Positions 44,132-50,416 of a stretch of 64,000 nt of DNA are shown piece after piece. Source of the DNA: Ferdinandcohnia sp047238305 (GTDB lineage Bacteria; Bacillota; Bacilli; Bacillales; Bacillaceae_L). The DNA lies in assembly GCF_047238305.1 (NCBI RefSeq), contig NZ_JBDFMO010000001.1, positions 248,001 through 312,000 on the forward strand, read 5' to 3'. Numbering within the stretch: position 1 is the first letter of the stretch; every line of letters starts with the position of its first letter. A program made the translations under genes and the position numbers. The notes under the pieces were generated by a model that did not search any database, had not been told where the DNA came from, and saw only the letters and a list, made by a program, of their open reading frames with translations.

Positions 44132-44959
44132 CTAATTAATAGCCACACCTTCAAATTCGCTGATTGTTTTTTGGAATCTACTTTTTGTTTCCTTAACACT
44201 TCTTTGTAAATTTTCTGTTATATCACCTACTCTTGTAACTTCAAAAATGATGTGATCTACATTATTATTTACTTGATTAATAGATTCTGAAACATTACCA
44301 GCCAATTTGCGGACTTCATCAGCAACTACTTTGAATCCTCTTCCATGTACACCAGCGTGTGCCGCTTCAATTGCAGCATTTATTGCCAACATATTCGTTT
44401 GCGCTGAGATATTACGTATTAATTTTGAGACTTCTCTTATTAATTCTGTTTGACTTTTTAACGAATGTAACGCTTCTATTTGCTCAATTGAATTAGTCAC
44501 CACCAATTCGACTAGTTCTTCAGGCATTTCTTTTAATTTTGTAATAATATCTCCAGTTCTGTTTTCTCGTTCTGTAATATCCGTAGCAATTTTTAATACA
44601 CCCTCTACTTTCTTTTCTTCATTAAAAATAGGTATATAGGTTGCTTCAAGCCATAAAAGGTCTCCCCTTTTACCTACCCTTTGAATTTTCTCTTGAAACT
44701 TAAATCCTTTATGAAGGTTTTCCCATAATTCTTGATAGCCTCTACTATAGACGAATTCATCTGTACAAAATTGCTTATGTGACATACTAATCATTTCATC
44801 AACTGTATAGCCTAAGGTATTGGCAAAGTTATCATTTACCCAAATTACTTCCTTATTTAGATTGAATTCAATCATTGCTAAACTGGTTTCTAACGCAGAC
44901 AAAACAGCATCACTGTTTAAAACCTGTGTACTATTTTTTATATTTATGTTATTTTCCAT
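44132..44959 (-). CDS. Soluble PAS-MCP chemoreceptor-like protein
   Basis: The 275-residue protein has a PAS domain (about 20-135; ANTLGYTVDEMISM, ITERENRTGD at its end) and a short methyl-accepting-type signalling hairpin with SAQTNMLAINAAIEAAHAG and FKVVADEVRKLAGNVSESI near 200-225. No membrane helix or HAMP domain is present. It could bind CheW/CheA as a cytosolic receptor, like YfmS. It overlaps the upstream EAL gene by 11 bases, an unusual pairing. Confidence 0.88.
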   Translation of the reverse strand: MENNINIKNSTQVLNSDAVLSALETSLAMIEFNLNKEVIWVNDNFANTLGYTVDEMISMSHKQFCTDEFVYSRGYQELWENLHKGFKFQEKIQRVGKRGDLLWLEATYIPIFNEEKKVEGVLKIATDITERENRTGDIITKLKEMPEELVELVVTNSIEQIEALHSLKSQTELIREVSKLIRNISAQTNMLAINAAIEAAHAGVHGRGFKVVADEVRKLAGNVSESINQVNNNVDHIIFEVTRVGDITENLQRSVKETKSRFQKTISEFEGVAIN

Positions 44960-45965
44960 TGTTCTCCACCTTATGTATGTCGTTATTTATATGAGGAGTC
45001 GGCCTTCCAAATAGATATCCTTGGAATAACTGATATCCAATATTCCTTAACCATTGAAAATCGTCCTTTTCTTCGATCCCTTCAGCAAGCGGTATGGCAC
45101 CGACTTGAATGGCTGCTTTTAAAAAGTGTTTGGCCGCTTCCTGTTTATCTGTATCCTTTGAAACCCCCTGTACATACCGCATATCCAACTTCATATAATT
45201 AGGTGTTAGTTCCCTAAGGACTTCAACTGAACTAAATCCTTCCCCAACATCGTCCAAAGCATATTTAAACCCTTTTTCTTTGTAGTACAACAATATTCTT
45301 TTCAGATGCTCTAAATCCTCGACTTGCTCTGTTTCAACTACTTCAAATACAAAGTTGGACGGTTGAATACCAAGTTGGTGTGCAAGTTGGACGGTAGATC
45401 TTAGACAGTGTTCTGGTGAATAGATGGAAGTCGGCACAAAATTAATAAACACCTTCTTATTTAAAAGGCTAGATTGTCGTACGGCATTCATACGGCAAAC
45501 CCGGTCTAATGAATACATTCTATTTCTAAGTTTTGCAGCTTTATATGCTTCTAATGGTGGTATGAGGTTCCCTACTTCATCAAAAAACCTAGATAAAGCT
45601 TCATATCCATATACTTTTCCTTCTACATCAACTATAGGTTGATAATAACAAGTAACTAGCTGTTCACGTATAACCTTATCTATCCATTGCGATTGAATTA
45701 ACTCTTCGACTTCATGAATAGGTCTCCATTTTTCTTTATCCACTCGAAAACGTATTGAACTTGTATCTAAATGATCTGTAAAAAATTCATATAACTCTAC
45801 GATTCCTTCCTCTTTAATCAAGAAAGAAGTCTTTTCCTCATGAATGAGCATGTTATTTCTCTTTAGTTGCTTAATGATATCAGGAATATAAACTTGATTC
45901 CTCTCACCATCAATTACTATTTCATAGCAAATACTCGTTGGAAAGCAATTCCTGCAATTGATCAA
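44949..45965 (-). CDS. EAL-domain c-di-GMP phosphodiesterase
   Basis: The 338-residue product starts at TTG 45965 after GGGGGG. A Cys-containing N-terminal part (INCRNCFPTSIC) and a small domain precede an EAL domain from about 95: YYQPIVD, YEALSRF, NFVPTS, VVETEQ, ALDDVGEGFSS, LDMRYV and LAEGIEE. The main metal and catalytic residues are in place. It shares an operon with the PAS-MCP protein. The cluster CxxC-x5-C at the start could bind metal or act as a redox sensor. Confidence 0.88.
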   Translation of the reverse strand: MINCRNCFPTSICYEIVIDGERNQVYIPDIIKQLKRNNMLIHEEKTSFLIKEEGIVELYEFFTDHLDTSSIRFRVDKEKWRPIHEVEELIQSQWIDKVIREQLVTCYYQPIVDVEGKVYGYEALSRFFDEVGNLIPPLEAYKAAKLRNRMYSLDRVCRMNAVRQSSLLNKKVFINFVPTSIYSPEHCLRSTVQLAHQLGIQPSNFVFEVVETEQVEDLEHLKRILLYYKEKGFKYALDDVGEGFSSVEVLRELTPNYMKLDMRYVQGVSKDTDKQEAAKHFLKAAIQVGAIPLAEGIEEKDDFQWLRNIGYQLFQGYLFGRPTPHINNDIHKVENNGK

Positions 45966-46009
45966 ATGGATCCCCCCCTTAGTAATAATAATATAACTAT
46001 TTCATCGGA

Positions 46010-46052
46010 TTGTACAATGTTTATTGTGGTATATTATACAAACATTGTACAA
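46010..46052. promoter_or_regulatory. 13-bp inverted repeat upstream of the EAL operon
   Basis: TTGTACAATGTTT (46010-46022) and AAACATTGTACAA (46040-46052) are perfect arms around 17 bp that contain a TATAAT. The left arm also supplies a minus-strand -35 TTGTAC 18 bp from TATTAT. It is a strong operator candidate. From 46053 to 46335 I see no gene, only two copies of GGAGGATTTCCGG. Confidence 0.5.
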
Positions 46053-46335
46053 ACAGGTAGCAACATACACTTGGTGAGTTGTATTGCCGTTAATGAGGAA
46101 CTGCTGAAAATGATAGGCGGAGGATTTCCGGGTGAATTCCGAATGGAGTTCAAATTGGCTTAATTAAGAGGAGGATTTCCGGTAAACCAATGCAAAAGTA
46201 CTTATTTTTCAAATTTTTAGAGTGATAAGCGTAATCTCTCCGTCTAATTAGGCTTTTTTCAGTGCTTTTTACGGATTAGGAGAAATTTTTCCGTCTATTC
46301 ATCGGTCTGGATACTTAATTATTTCACAGAAATGC

Positions 46336-46376
46336 AAAAAACCAGCCCCATTGCACACACTTAACTGGGGTCTGGC
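46336..46376 (-). terminator. Terminator of the selenoprotein operon
   Basis: CCAGACCCCA pairs with TGGGGCTGG (46375-46342), followed by six T residues on the minus strand. It lies about 60 bases after the HesB-like stop codon. Confidence 0.8.
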
Positions 46377-46434
46377 TTATATTCATAACTCATTTGGGCT
46401 TATATATTAACCAAAAGTGTGACTTTCAAAGTCC

Positions 46435-46722
46435 CTACACTCGGAGGACCTTAAATTGTCCACCGCCAAATAATGCTTTGACGTAATCAAGTTTTGTATT
46501 CTCGAAATACACTTTATCTCTTTCGTTTACTAAAAATTGAATTCCATCCTGTTCAGTGATTTCATCACTATCTAAAGCCGACTCTTCCAGAGTCAGACGA
46601 AGCTGTGGTCCCCCTCAGCCAATTCCCATTTCTAAGCGAATAAATGGCTTTTTACCTTCTTCAAGAACATCCTTCACTTCATCTTTAATCACTGATATAG
46701 CAGCATGCGTAATTTGAAGCAT
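46435..46722 (-). CDS. HesB/IscA-like selenoprotein with in-frame UGA
   Basis: AAGGAGG precedes ATG 46722. The frame runs 95 residues to TAG 46435-46437, broken only by TGA at 46617-46615 (codon 36). Before it stands ISVIKDEVKDVLEEGKKPF with LEMGIG, after it GGPQLRLTLEES and GIQFLVNERDKVYFEN, a clear HesB/IscA fold on both sides. Homologues have cysteine at this spot (GIGCGGP), so the UGA is read best as selenocysteine. The protein has no other cysteine; the usual C-terminal CxC is FGGGQF. A SECIS-like hairpin follows. HesB-like selenoproteins are known in other bacteria. It is co-directional with a glutaredoxin gene. Confidence 0.85.
46578..46596 (-). promoter_or_regulatory. SECIS-like hairpin after UGA 36 of the HesB-like gene
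   Basis: CTGACTC-TGGAA-GAGTCGG forms seven pairs (one G-U) with a five-base loop whose second base is G. The loop starts 25 nt after the UGA, inside the 16-37 nt range I recall for bacterial SECIS elements. Confidence 0.65.
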
Positions 46723-46792
46723 GAATTCACCTCCTTCTCCTTATAAGGATAGAGTTTGCAATCCGATATTGTTTATAACACTACAAACTAAA

Positions 46793-47026
46793 TTATTGCT
46801 TTACCAATTGCATAACTTTTTCGGGATCAAATCCTAATACCCATTGGCCATTAATTTCAGTTTGGGGAACTCCCATCTGTCCTGTCGTTTTAACTAAACG
46901 ATTTGCAGCAACCGGATCTTTCTGTACGTTTACCTCTTTAAAAGGCAGTCCATTTTCATTTAAAAAGTTTTTCATCATCCCACAATAAGGGCATGTGTTT
47001 GTTGTATAGACGGTAATATGGTTCAT
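46793..47026 (-). CDS. Glutaredoxin-like protein
   Basis: This 77-residue protein has the CPYC active site (Cys12-Cys15), the cis-Pro loop TTGQMGVPQTEI and a C-terminal helix. It starts at ATG 47026 after AAAGGAG. It is a thiol-disulfide exchange protein similar to NrdH/Grx types. It sits 70 bases before the HesB-like selenoprotein in the same direction, and probably reduces, or is reduced with, the selenoproteins of this cluster. Confidence 0.9.
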   Translation of the reverse strand: MNHITVYTTNTCPYCGMMKNFLNENGLPFKEVNVQKDPVAANRLVKTTGQMGVPQTEINGQWVLGFDPEKVMQLVKQ

Positions 47027-47091
47027 AAATAGATTCTCCTTTTTAATCGTATTTTTGAAACTTAAGGTTTACTTTAGCTGAATGCTTTTTG

Positions 47092-47188
47092 AACCTCCCA
47101 TGACTAAAGTCATAGGATTCCTACGCTATTACTCCTTATGGAGCAAGGTGAGTAGGCTATCCCCGTAGTCCCTACGGTTCTATAGTGT
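47092..47188 (-). ncRNA. Probable omega RNA (reRNA) of TnpB
   Basis: TnpB proteins use an RNA made from the 3' end of their gene and the element's right end, followed by about 16-20 nt of flanking DNA as guide. Here that region has the hairpins GAACCGTAGGGACTACGG-type and ACTCACC..GGAGTAATAGCG, then the ATGACT hairpin. The guide would be the minus-strand sequence left of 47092. Inferred from family knowledge. Confidence 0.4.
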
Positions 47189-48346
47189 TTATGCTGTTAA
47201 GAGACATTTCCCTTCGGCAAGTAGATTGATACTTGCATTGTGGTCTCGGTCATGTTGTGCATGACAAGATGGACATACCCACTGACGTACTTGAAGATTT
47301 TTCACTTCTTTATGTTGATAGCCACAGCAAGAACATAACTGACTGCTTGGAAAGTTCTTAGGAACTACAACAAGTTGCTTCCCATACCAGTTGCATTTGT
47401 ATTTCAACATCGTGCGAAATTCAGCCCATGAGACATCGCTAATGGCTTTGGCTAATTTGTGGTTTTTTAGCATATTGGCTACTTGCAAATCTTCTATAAC
47501 AATCAGGTCGTGGTTTTTGACCAATTGTGTAGAAGTATTGTGCAAGTAATCCTTTCTTCGATTGGAGATTTTCTCATGAAGTCGAGCGACTTTGACCTTT
47601 TGTTGTTGCCACTTCGAAGAACCCTCTATTCTACGAGAAAGGGTACGTTGTTCCTTGATTAATTTTTGTTCCATGTTCCGTAGGAAATGGCGATTTTCAA
47701 TTTTTTCTTTATGAGAAAACACAGCGAAATCCTTCAACCCAAGATCAATACCGACTTCCTTTTGGGTTTTTGGAAGGTGTTTAATGTTCACTTCTGCAAC
47801 GATGGATACAAAGTATTTGTCCAAAGAGTTGCGTCTAATCGTAGCATTCAGAATTTTACCTTCCACGTCTCTTGATTTGGCAAAACGAACCAAACCCAAT
47901 TTTGGCAATTTTACTTTATTGCCGACAATCGCAATATTTCCATTCGTATATTTTGTTGTATAGGATTGCACAGGGTTCTTTTTGCTTTTAAAACGTGGTG
48001 AGCCATTCTGTTTCTTGTAATAACGAGTATAAGCATCATTGAGATTTTCAACGGATTTCTGCAAGGCAATGCTGTCTACTTCTTTTAAGAAGGAGTAATG
48101 CTGTTTTAATTCTTTGACAGCTTTAATCGACTCATTTTTATTAAAAAATGAGCCTTTCCAGTTGTTAGTGGGAAGTTGACCATTTTGAACCATCAGTTCA
48201 ACTATATACCAATAAGCATCTTTTTCTTTTTGCTTCCCTAAGAAATGATTAAACACGAAACGAGTACAACCAATGGTTTTATTGATTAAAACTGCTTGTT
48301 CATTCGTTGGATAGATGCGAAATTTATAGGCTTTATGTCGATTCAA
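47189..48346 (-). CDS. tnpB: TnpB RNA-guided nuclease (IS200/IS605 family)
   Basis: TTG 48346 is chosen, seven bases after GGAGG; GTG 48355 touches the ribosome site. The 385-residue product has an N-terminal helix-turn-helix part (YKFRIYPTNEQ), and a complete RuvC core: GIDLGLKDFAVF (Asp), IVIEDLQVANM (Glu), the zinc finger CSCCG..CPSC, and HDRDHNASINLL (Asp). All catalytic residues are intact, so it may be active as an RNA-guided DNA endonuclease. Confidence 0.93.
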   Translation of the reverse strand: MNRHKAYKFRIYPTNEQAVLINKTIGCTRFVFNHFLGKQKEKDAYWYIVELMVQNGQLPTNNWKGSFFNKNESIKAVKELKQHYSFLKEVDSIALQKSVENLNDAYTRYYKKQNGSPRFKSKKNPVQSYTTKYTNGNIAIVGNKVKLPKLGLVRFAKSRDVEGKILNATIRRNSLDKYFVSIVAEVNIKHLPKTQKEVGIDLGLKDFAVFSHKEKIENRHFLRNMEQKLIKEQRTLSRRIEGSSKWQQQKVKVARLHEKISNRRKDYLHNTSTQLVKNHDLIVIEDLQVANMLKNHKLAKAISDVSWAEFRTMLKYKCNWYGKQLVVVPKNFPSSQLCSCCGYQHKEVKNLQVRQWVCPSCHAQHDRDHNASINLLAEGKCLLTA

Positions 48347-48440
48347 AATGTACACCTCCTTTGGAAAATAGTTACTCTTATTATAGAACGTATGTACGGT
48401 TATGAAAACAAAAAAGGTTCAATTCATCTTATGACTAAAG

Positions 48441-48626
48441 TCAAGTGTGTTCTCGAATTACTAAATAAATAAGGTAAATGGCTCCTCCCAGGAGCCAGAC
48501 TAATGTCCCTGGTCATATGGGAATCGGTTTTCTTACCGGTTTTCCTTCTTCAGAAACGTTAGGTCGACTAATTCCTCAGGAACCGGTTGTGGCGCAATCC
48601 CTTTTTTGATTGAGGTTATCAGACAC
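48441..48626 (-). CDS. Novel small membrane protein with two in-frame UGA codons
   Basis: GGGAGG lies seven bases before GTG 48626. The frame has 61 codons before a TGA at 48443-48441; its only earlier stops are TGA at codon 17 (48578-48576) and codon 38 (48515-48513). It reads SDNLNQKRDCATTGS, U, GISRPNVSEEGKPVRKPIPI, U, then PGTLVWLLGGAIYLIYLV, a membrane helix. TAA and TAG are absent despite the AT-rich base composition. A strong SECIS-like hairpin follows codon 38. The last residues run into the left end of the IS element, so the native C-terminus may be altered. I recognise no named family. If it is not a selenoprotein it would be a broken gene. Confidence 0.65.
48480..48496 (-). promoter_or_regulatory. 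SECIS-like hairpin after the second UGA
   Basis: GGCTCC-TGGGA-GGAGCC has six GC-rich pairs, or seven with a GGG loop. The loop starts 22 nt after UGA 38. Its apical CTGGGAG closely resembles the CTGGAAG of the hairpin in the HesB-like gene. After UGA 17 only a weaker TTTC-TGAA-GAAG hairpin is seen, 23 nt downstream. Confidence 0.65.
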
Positions 48627-48689
48627 GTTAAAGCCTCCCTTCTTTTGTTACCTTTTATTGAAAGTAATTCTATTTGTCTTCTTACGCTC

Positions 48690-48718
48690 ATTATATACCC
48701 TTATGGGTATGTTTGCAA
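48690..48718 (-). promoter_or_regulatory. Selenoprotein operon promoter with CsoR/CstR-type operator
   Basis: TTGCAA (48718-48713) and a perfect TATAAT (48695-48690) are 17 bp apart. The spacer holds ATACCCATAAGGGTAT (48710-48695), with perfect ATACCC/GGGTAT arms. Placement and motif are the same as in the CoADR-like promoter at 873-901. The start codon of the double-UGA gene lies about 65 bases downstream. Confidence 0.75.
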
Positions 48719-48748
48719 TTTAAATGTTGAGTCTATCCCACAGAACGG

Positions 48749-48989
48749 CATCACCGGTATATCACCCAACCGTATAACGATAAATGATATATCGCAAATG
48801 GCTTTATCGGTATATCCCCCAACACCTAAACGATAGTTGATATATCGCAAACGGCTTTATCGGTATACCAACCAACACCTAAACGATAAATGATATACCG
48901 CAAATGGCCTTATCGGTATATCACCCAACACCTAAACGATAGTTGATATACCGCAAACGGCATCAACGGTATACCACCCAACCGTAAAT
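48749..48989. repeat. 53-bp tandem repeat array
   Basis: Four units of 53 bp start at 48749, 48802, 48855 and 48908, with a partial fifth from 48961. Each has CGGTATATC near its start and GATATACCG (or GATATATCG) near its end, so every unit can fold on itself; adjacent units alternate between GATAAATGAT and GATAGTTGAT versions. It fills the gap between the selenoprotein promoter and dus. It differs in sequence from the 52-bp array at 26.2 kb. Confidence 0.9.
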
Positions 48990-49104
48990 ATAATTTTAGA
49001 AGGGTGAAGTTCAAACAAAAATCGGCGGGAATGAATTCGGTTCAATACCGTTCACACCCGCCAATTTACTACTTACTATAAGCGATAACTTTTTGAAGGT
49101 ACAT

Positions 49105-50088
49105 CTACTGTTCTAAAGTCCCATCACATTTTTCCAATTCAAAGTTATCGAGCAATGCACGAACTTCATCAGTTGATTCTGTGCTCATCAATTGAACTCT
49201 TAATTCACTTGCCCCTCGAAATCCTTTGACATAGATTTTGAAAAAGCGATGTAGAGGTTTGAATGAACGTGGCTCTATTTTTGAATATTTATCATGGAGG
49301 TCAAGGTGCAATCTTAAGAGATCGAGCAATTCCTGACTACTATGTTCTCTTGGCTCTTTTTCAAAGGCAAATGGATTTTTAAATATACCACGCCCTATCA
49401 TAACCCCATCAACGCCATATTGAGTAGCTAGCTCCAGGCCCTTTTGACGGTCAGGAATATCCCCATTGATCGTTAAAAGGGTATCTGGTGCCACTTGATC
49501 ACGAAGTTTCTTAATCTCCGGAATCAGTTCCCAATGCGCATCTACTTTACTCATTTCCTTTCTTGTACGGAGATGAATAGAAAGATTCGCAATGTCTTGT
49601 TCCAAAACATGTGTTAGCCAGTCGCGCCATTCGTCTACATCCGTGTAACCAAGCCTTGTCTTTACACTTACAGGTAATCCTCCTGCTTTAGCTGCTTGGA
49701 TTAACTCTGCTGCAACTTCCGAACGGAGAATCAGACCAGCTCCCTTTCCTTTCGATGCCACATTATGGACAGGGCAGCCCATATTGATATCTATTCCACG
49801 AAAGCCAAGCTCCGCCATTCCAATACTCATTTCACGGAAGTACTCGGGCTTATCTCCCCATATATGAGCCACAATGGGCTGCTCATCTTCTGTAAAAGTC
49901 AATCGGCCACGCACACTTTGGTTTCCCTCTGGGTGACAATAACTCACCGTGTTTGTAAACTCTGTGAAAAACACATCCGGTCTTGCTGCTTCACTCACAA
50001 CATGGCGAAAAACAACATCTGTCACATCTTCCATTGGTGCTAGTATAAAAAATGGCCGTGGTAATTCACGCCAAAAATTATCTGTCAT
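49105..50088 (-). CDS. dus: tRNA-dihydrouridine synthase
   Basis: About 327 residues; ATG 50088 is used, though TTG 50094 sits at better distance from AAAGGA. FMN-barrel features are LAPMEDVTD near 17, the catalytic Cys in INMGCPVHNVASKGKGAGL near 100, VSVKTRLGY near 140, TINGDI near 205, and GVMIGRGIFKNP near 228. It reduces uridine in tRNA D-loops with NADPH. It is shaped more like the DUS-family paralogue found in Bacillus than the primary DusB. It stands alone. Confidence 0.9.
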   Translation of the reverse strand: MTDNFWRELPRPFFILAPMEDVTDVVFRHVVSEAARPDVFFTEFTNTVSYCHPEGNQSVRGRLTFTEDEQPIVAHIWGDKPEYFREMSIGMAELGFRGIDINMGCPVHNVASKGKGAGLILRSEVAAELIQAAKAGGLPVSVKTRLGYTDVDEWRDWLTHVLEQDIANLSIHLRTRKEMSKVDAHWELIPEIKKLRDQVAPDTLLTINGDIPDRQKGLELATQYGVDGVMIGRGIFKNPFAFEKEPREHSSQELLDLLRLHLDLHDKYSKIEPRSFKPLHRFFKIYVKGFRGASELRVQLMSTESTDEVRALLDNFELEKCDGTLEQ

Positions 50089-50333
50089 GTTCAAATACAA
50101 TTCCTTTCATAATGGGATACTAGGTTCAACTCTTGTCCCAAAATTAAAAAGCAAAAATGTTTCTGCTTCTTTTACACTTATACCATGCTTAGGTACTTTT
50201 TATCAAATGTACGTTTTGGATGTCACAGAGAAGATCCGCATATTCTTGTTTCAAAGGTTGTTCATGGAAAACAATTACTAACTTTCGAGGGAATTCTTTG
50301 AGGATTTGCACGAAAAAGTTCTCCAAACTTCTA

Positions 50334-50364
50334 TGAATCCAAAAATTGGAACATTGGCATAACC
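50334..50364 (+). promoter_or_regulatory. Candidate SigG-type promoter of the ger operon
   Basis: TGAATC (50334-50339) and CATAACC (50358-50364) are 18 bp apart, resembling the forespore SigG consensus (TGAATA-N18-CATACTA). Germinant receptor operons are normally SigG-controlled. The rest of 50089-50416 shows no gene. Confidence 0.45.
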
Positions 50365-50416
50365 TTTACAGATTGTGCAAATAATACACTTAAAACCTAC
50401 CAAGGAGAACCAATTA

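Larger units (their letters stand above)
47092..48445 (-). mobile_element. IS200/IS605-family element (tnpB only)
   Basis: Both ends carry the same small hairpin: ATGACT-aa-AGTCAT at 47100-47113 on the right end and ATGACT-aa-AGTCA at 48431-48443 on the left end. There are no inverted terminal repeats, as expected for this family, and no tnpA gene, so the element is the IS1341-like type moved in trans. Exact cut sites are not certain; the right end may stop at TTCAA (47092 side). It lies between the double-UGA gene and the glutaredoxin gene. Confidence 0.8.

Noticed and set aside
45867..46163. 98-residue plus-strand ORF ending near 46163
   Set aside because: It overlaps the EAL gene on the other strand and crosses the inverted repeat at 46010-46052, with no ribosome site for its start.
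46435..46722. HesB-like gene as a simple pseudogene
   Set aside because: Only one stop interrupts it. It is TGA at the conserved cysteine position, the ribosome site and terminator are intact, and a SECIS-like hairpin follows. I cannot fully exclude it without seeing selABCD.
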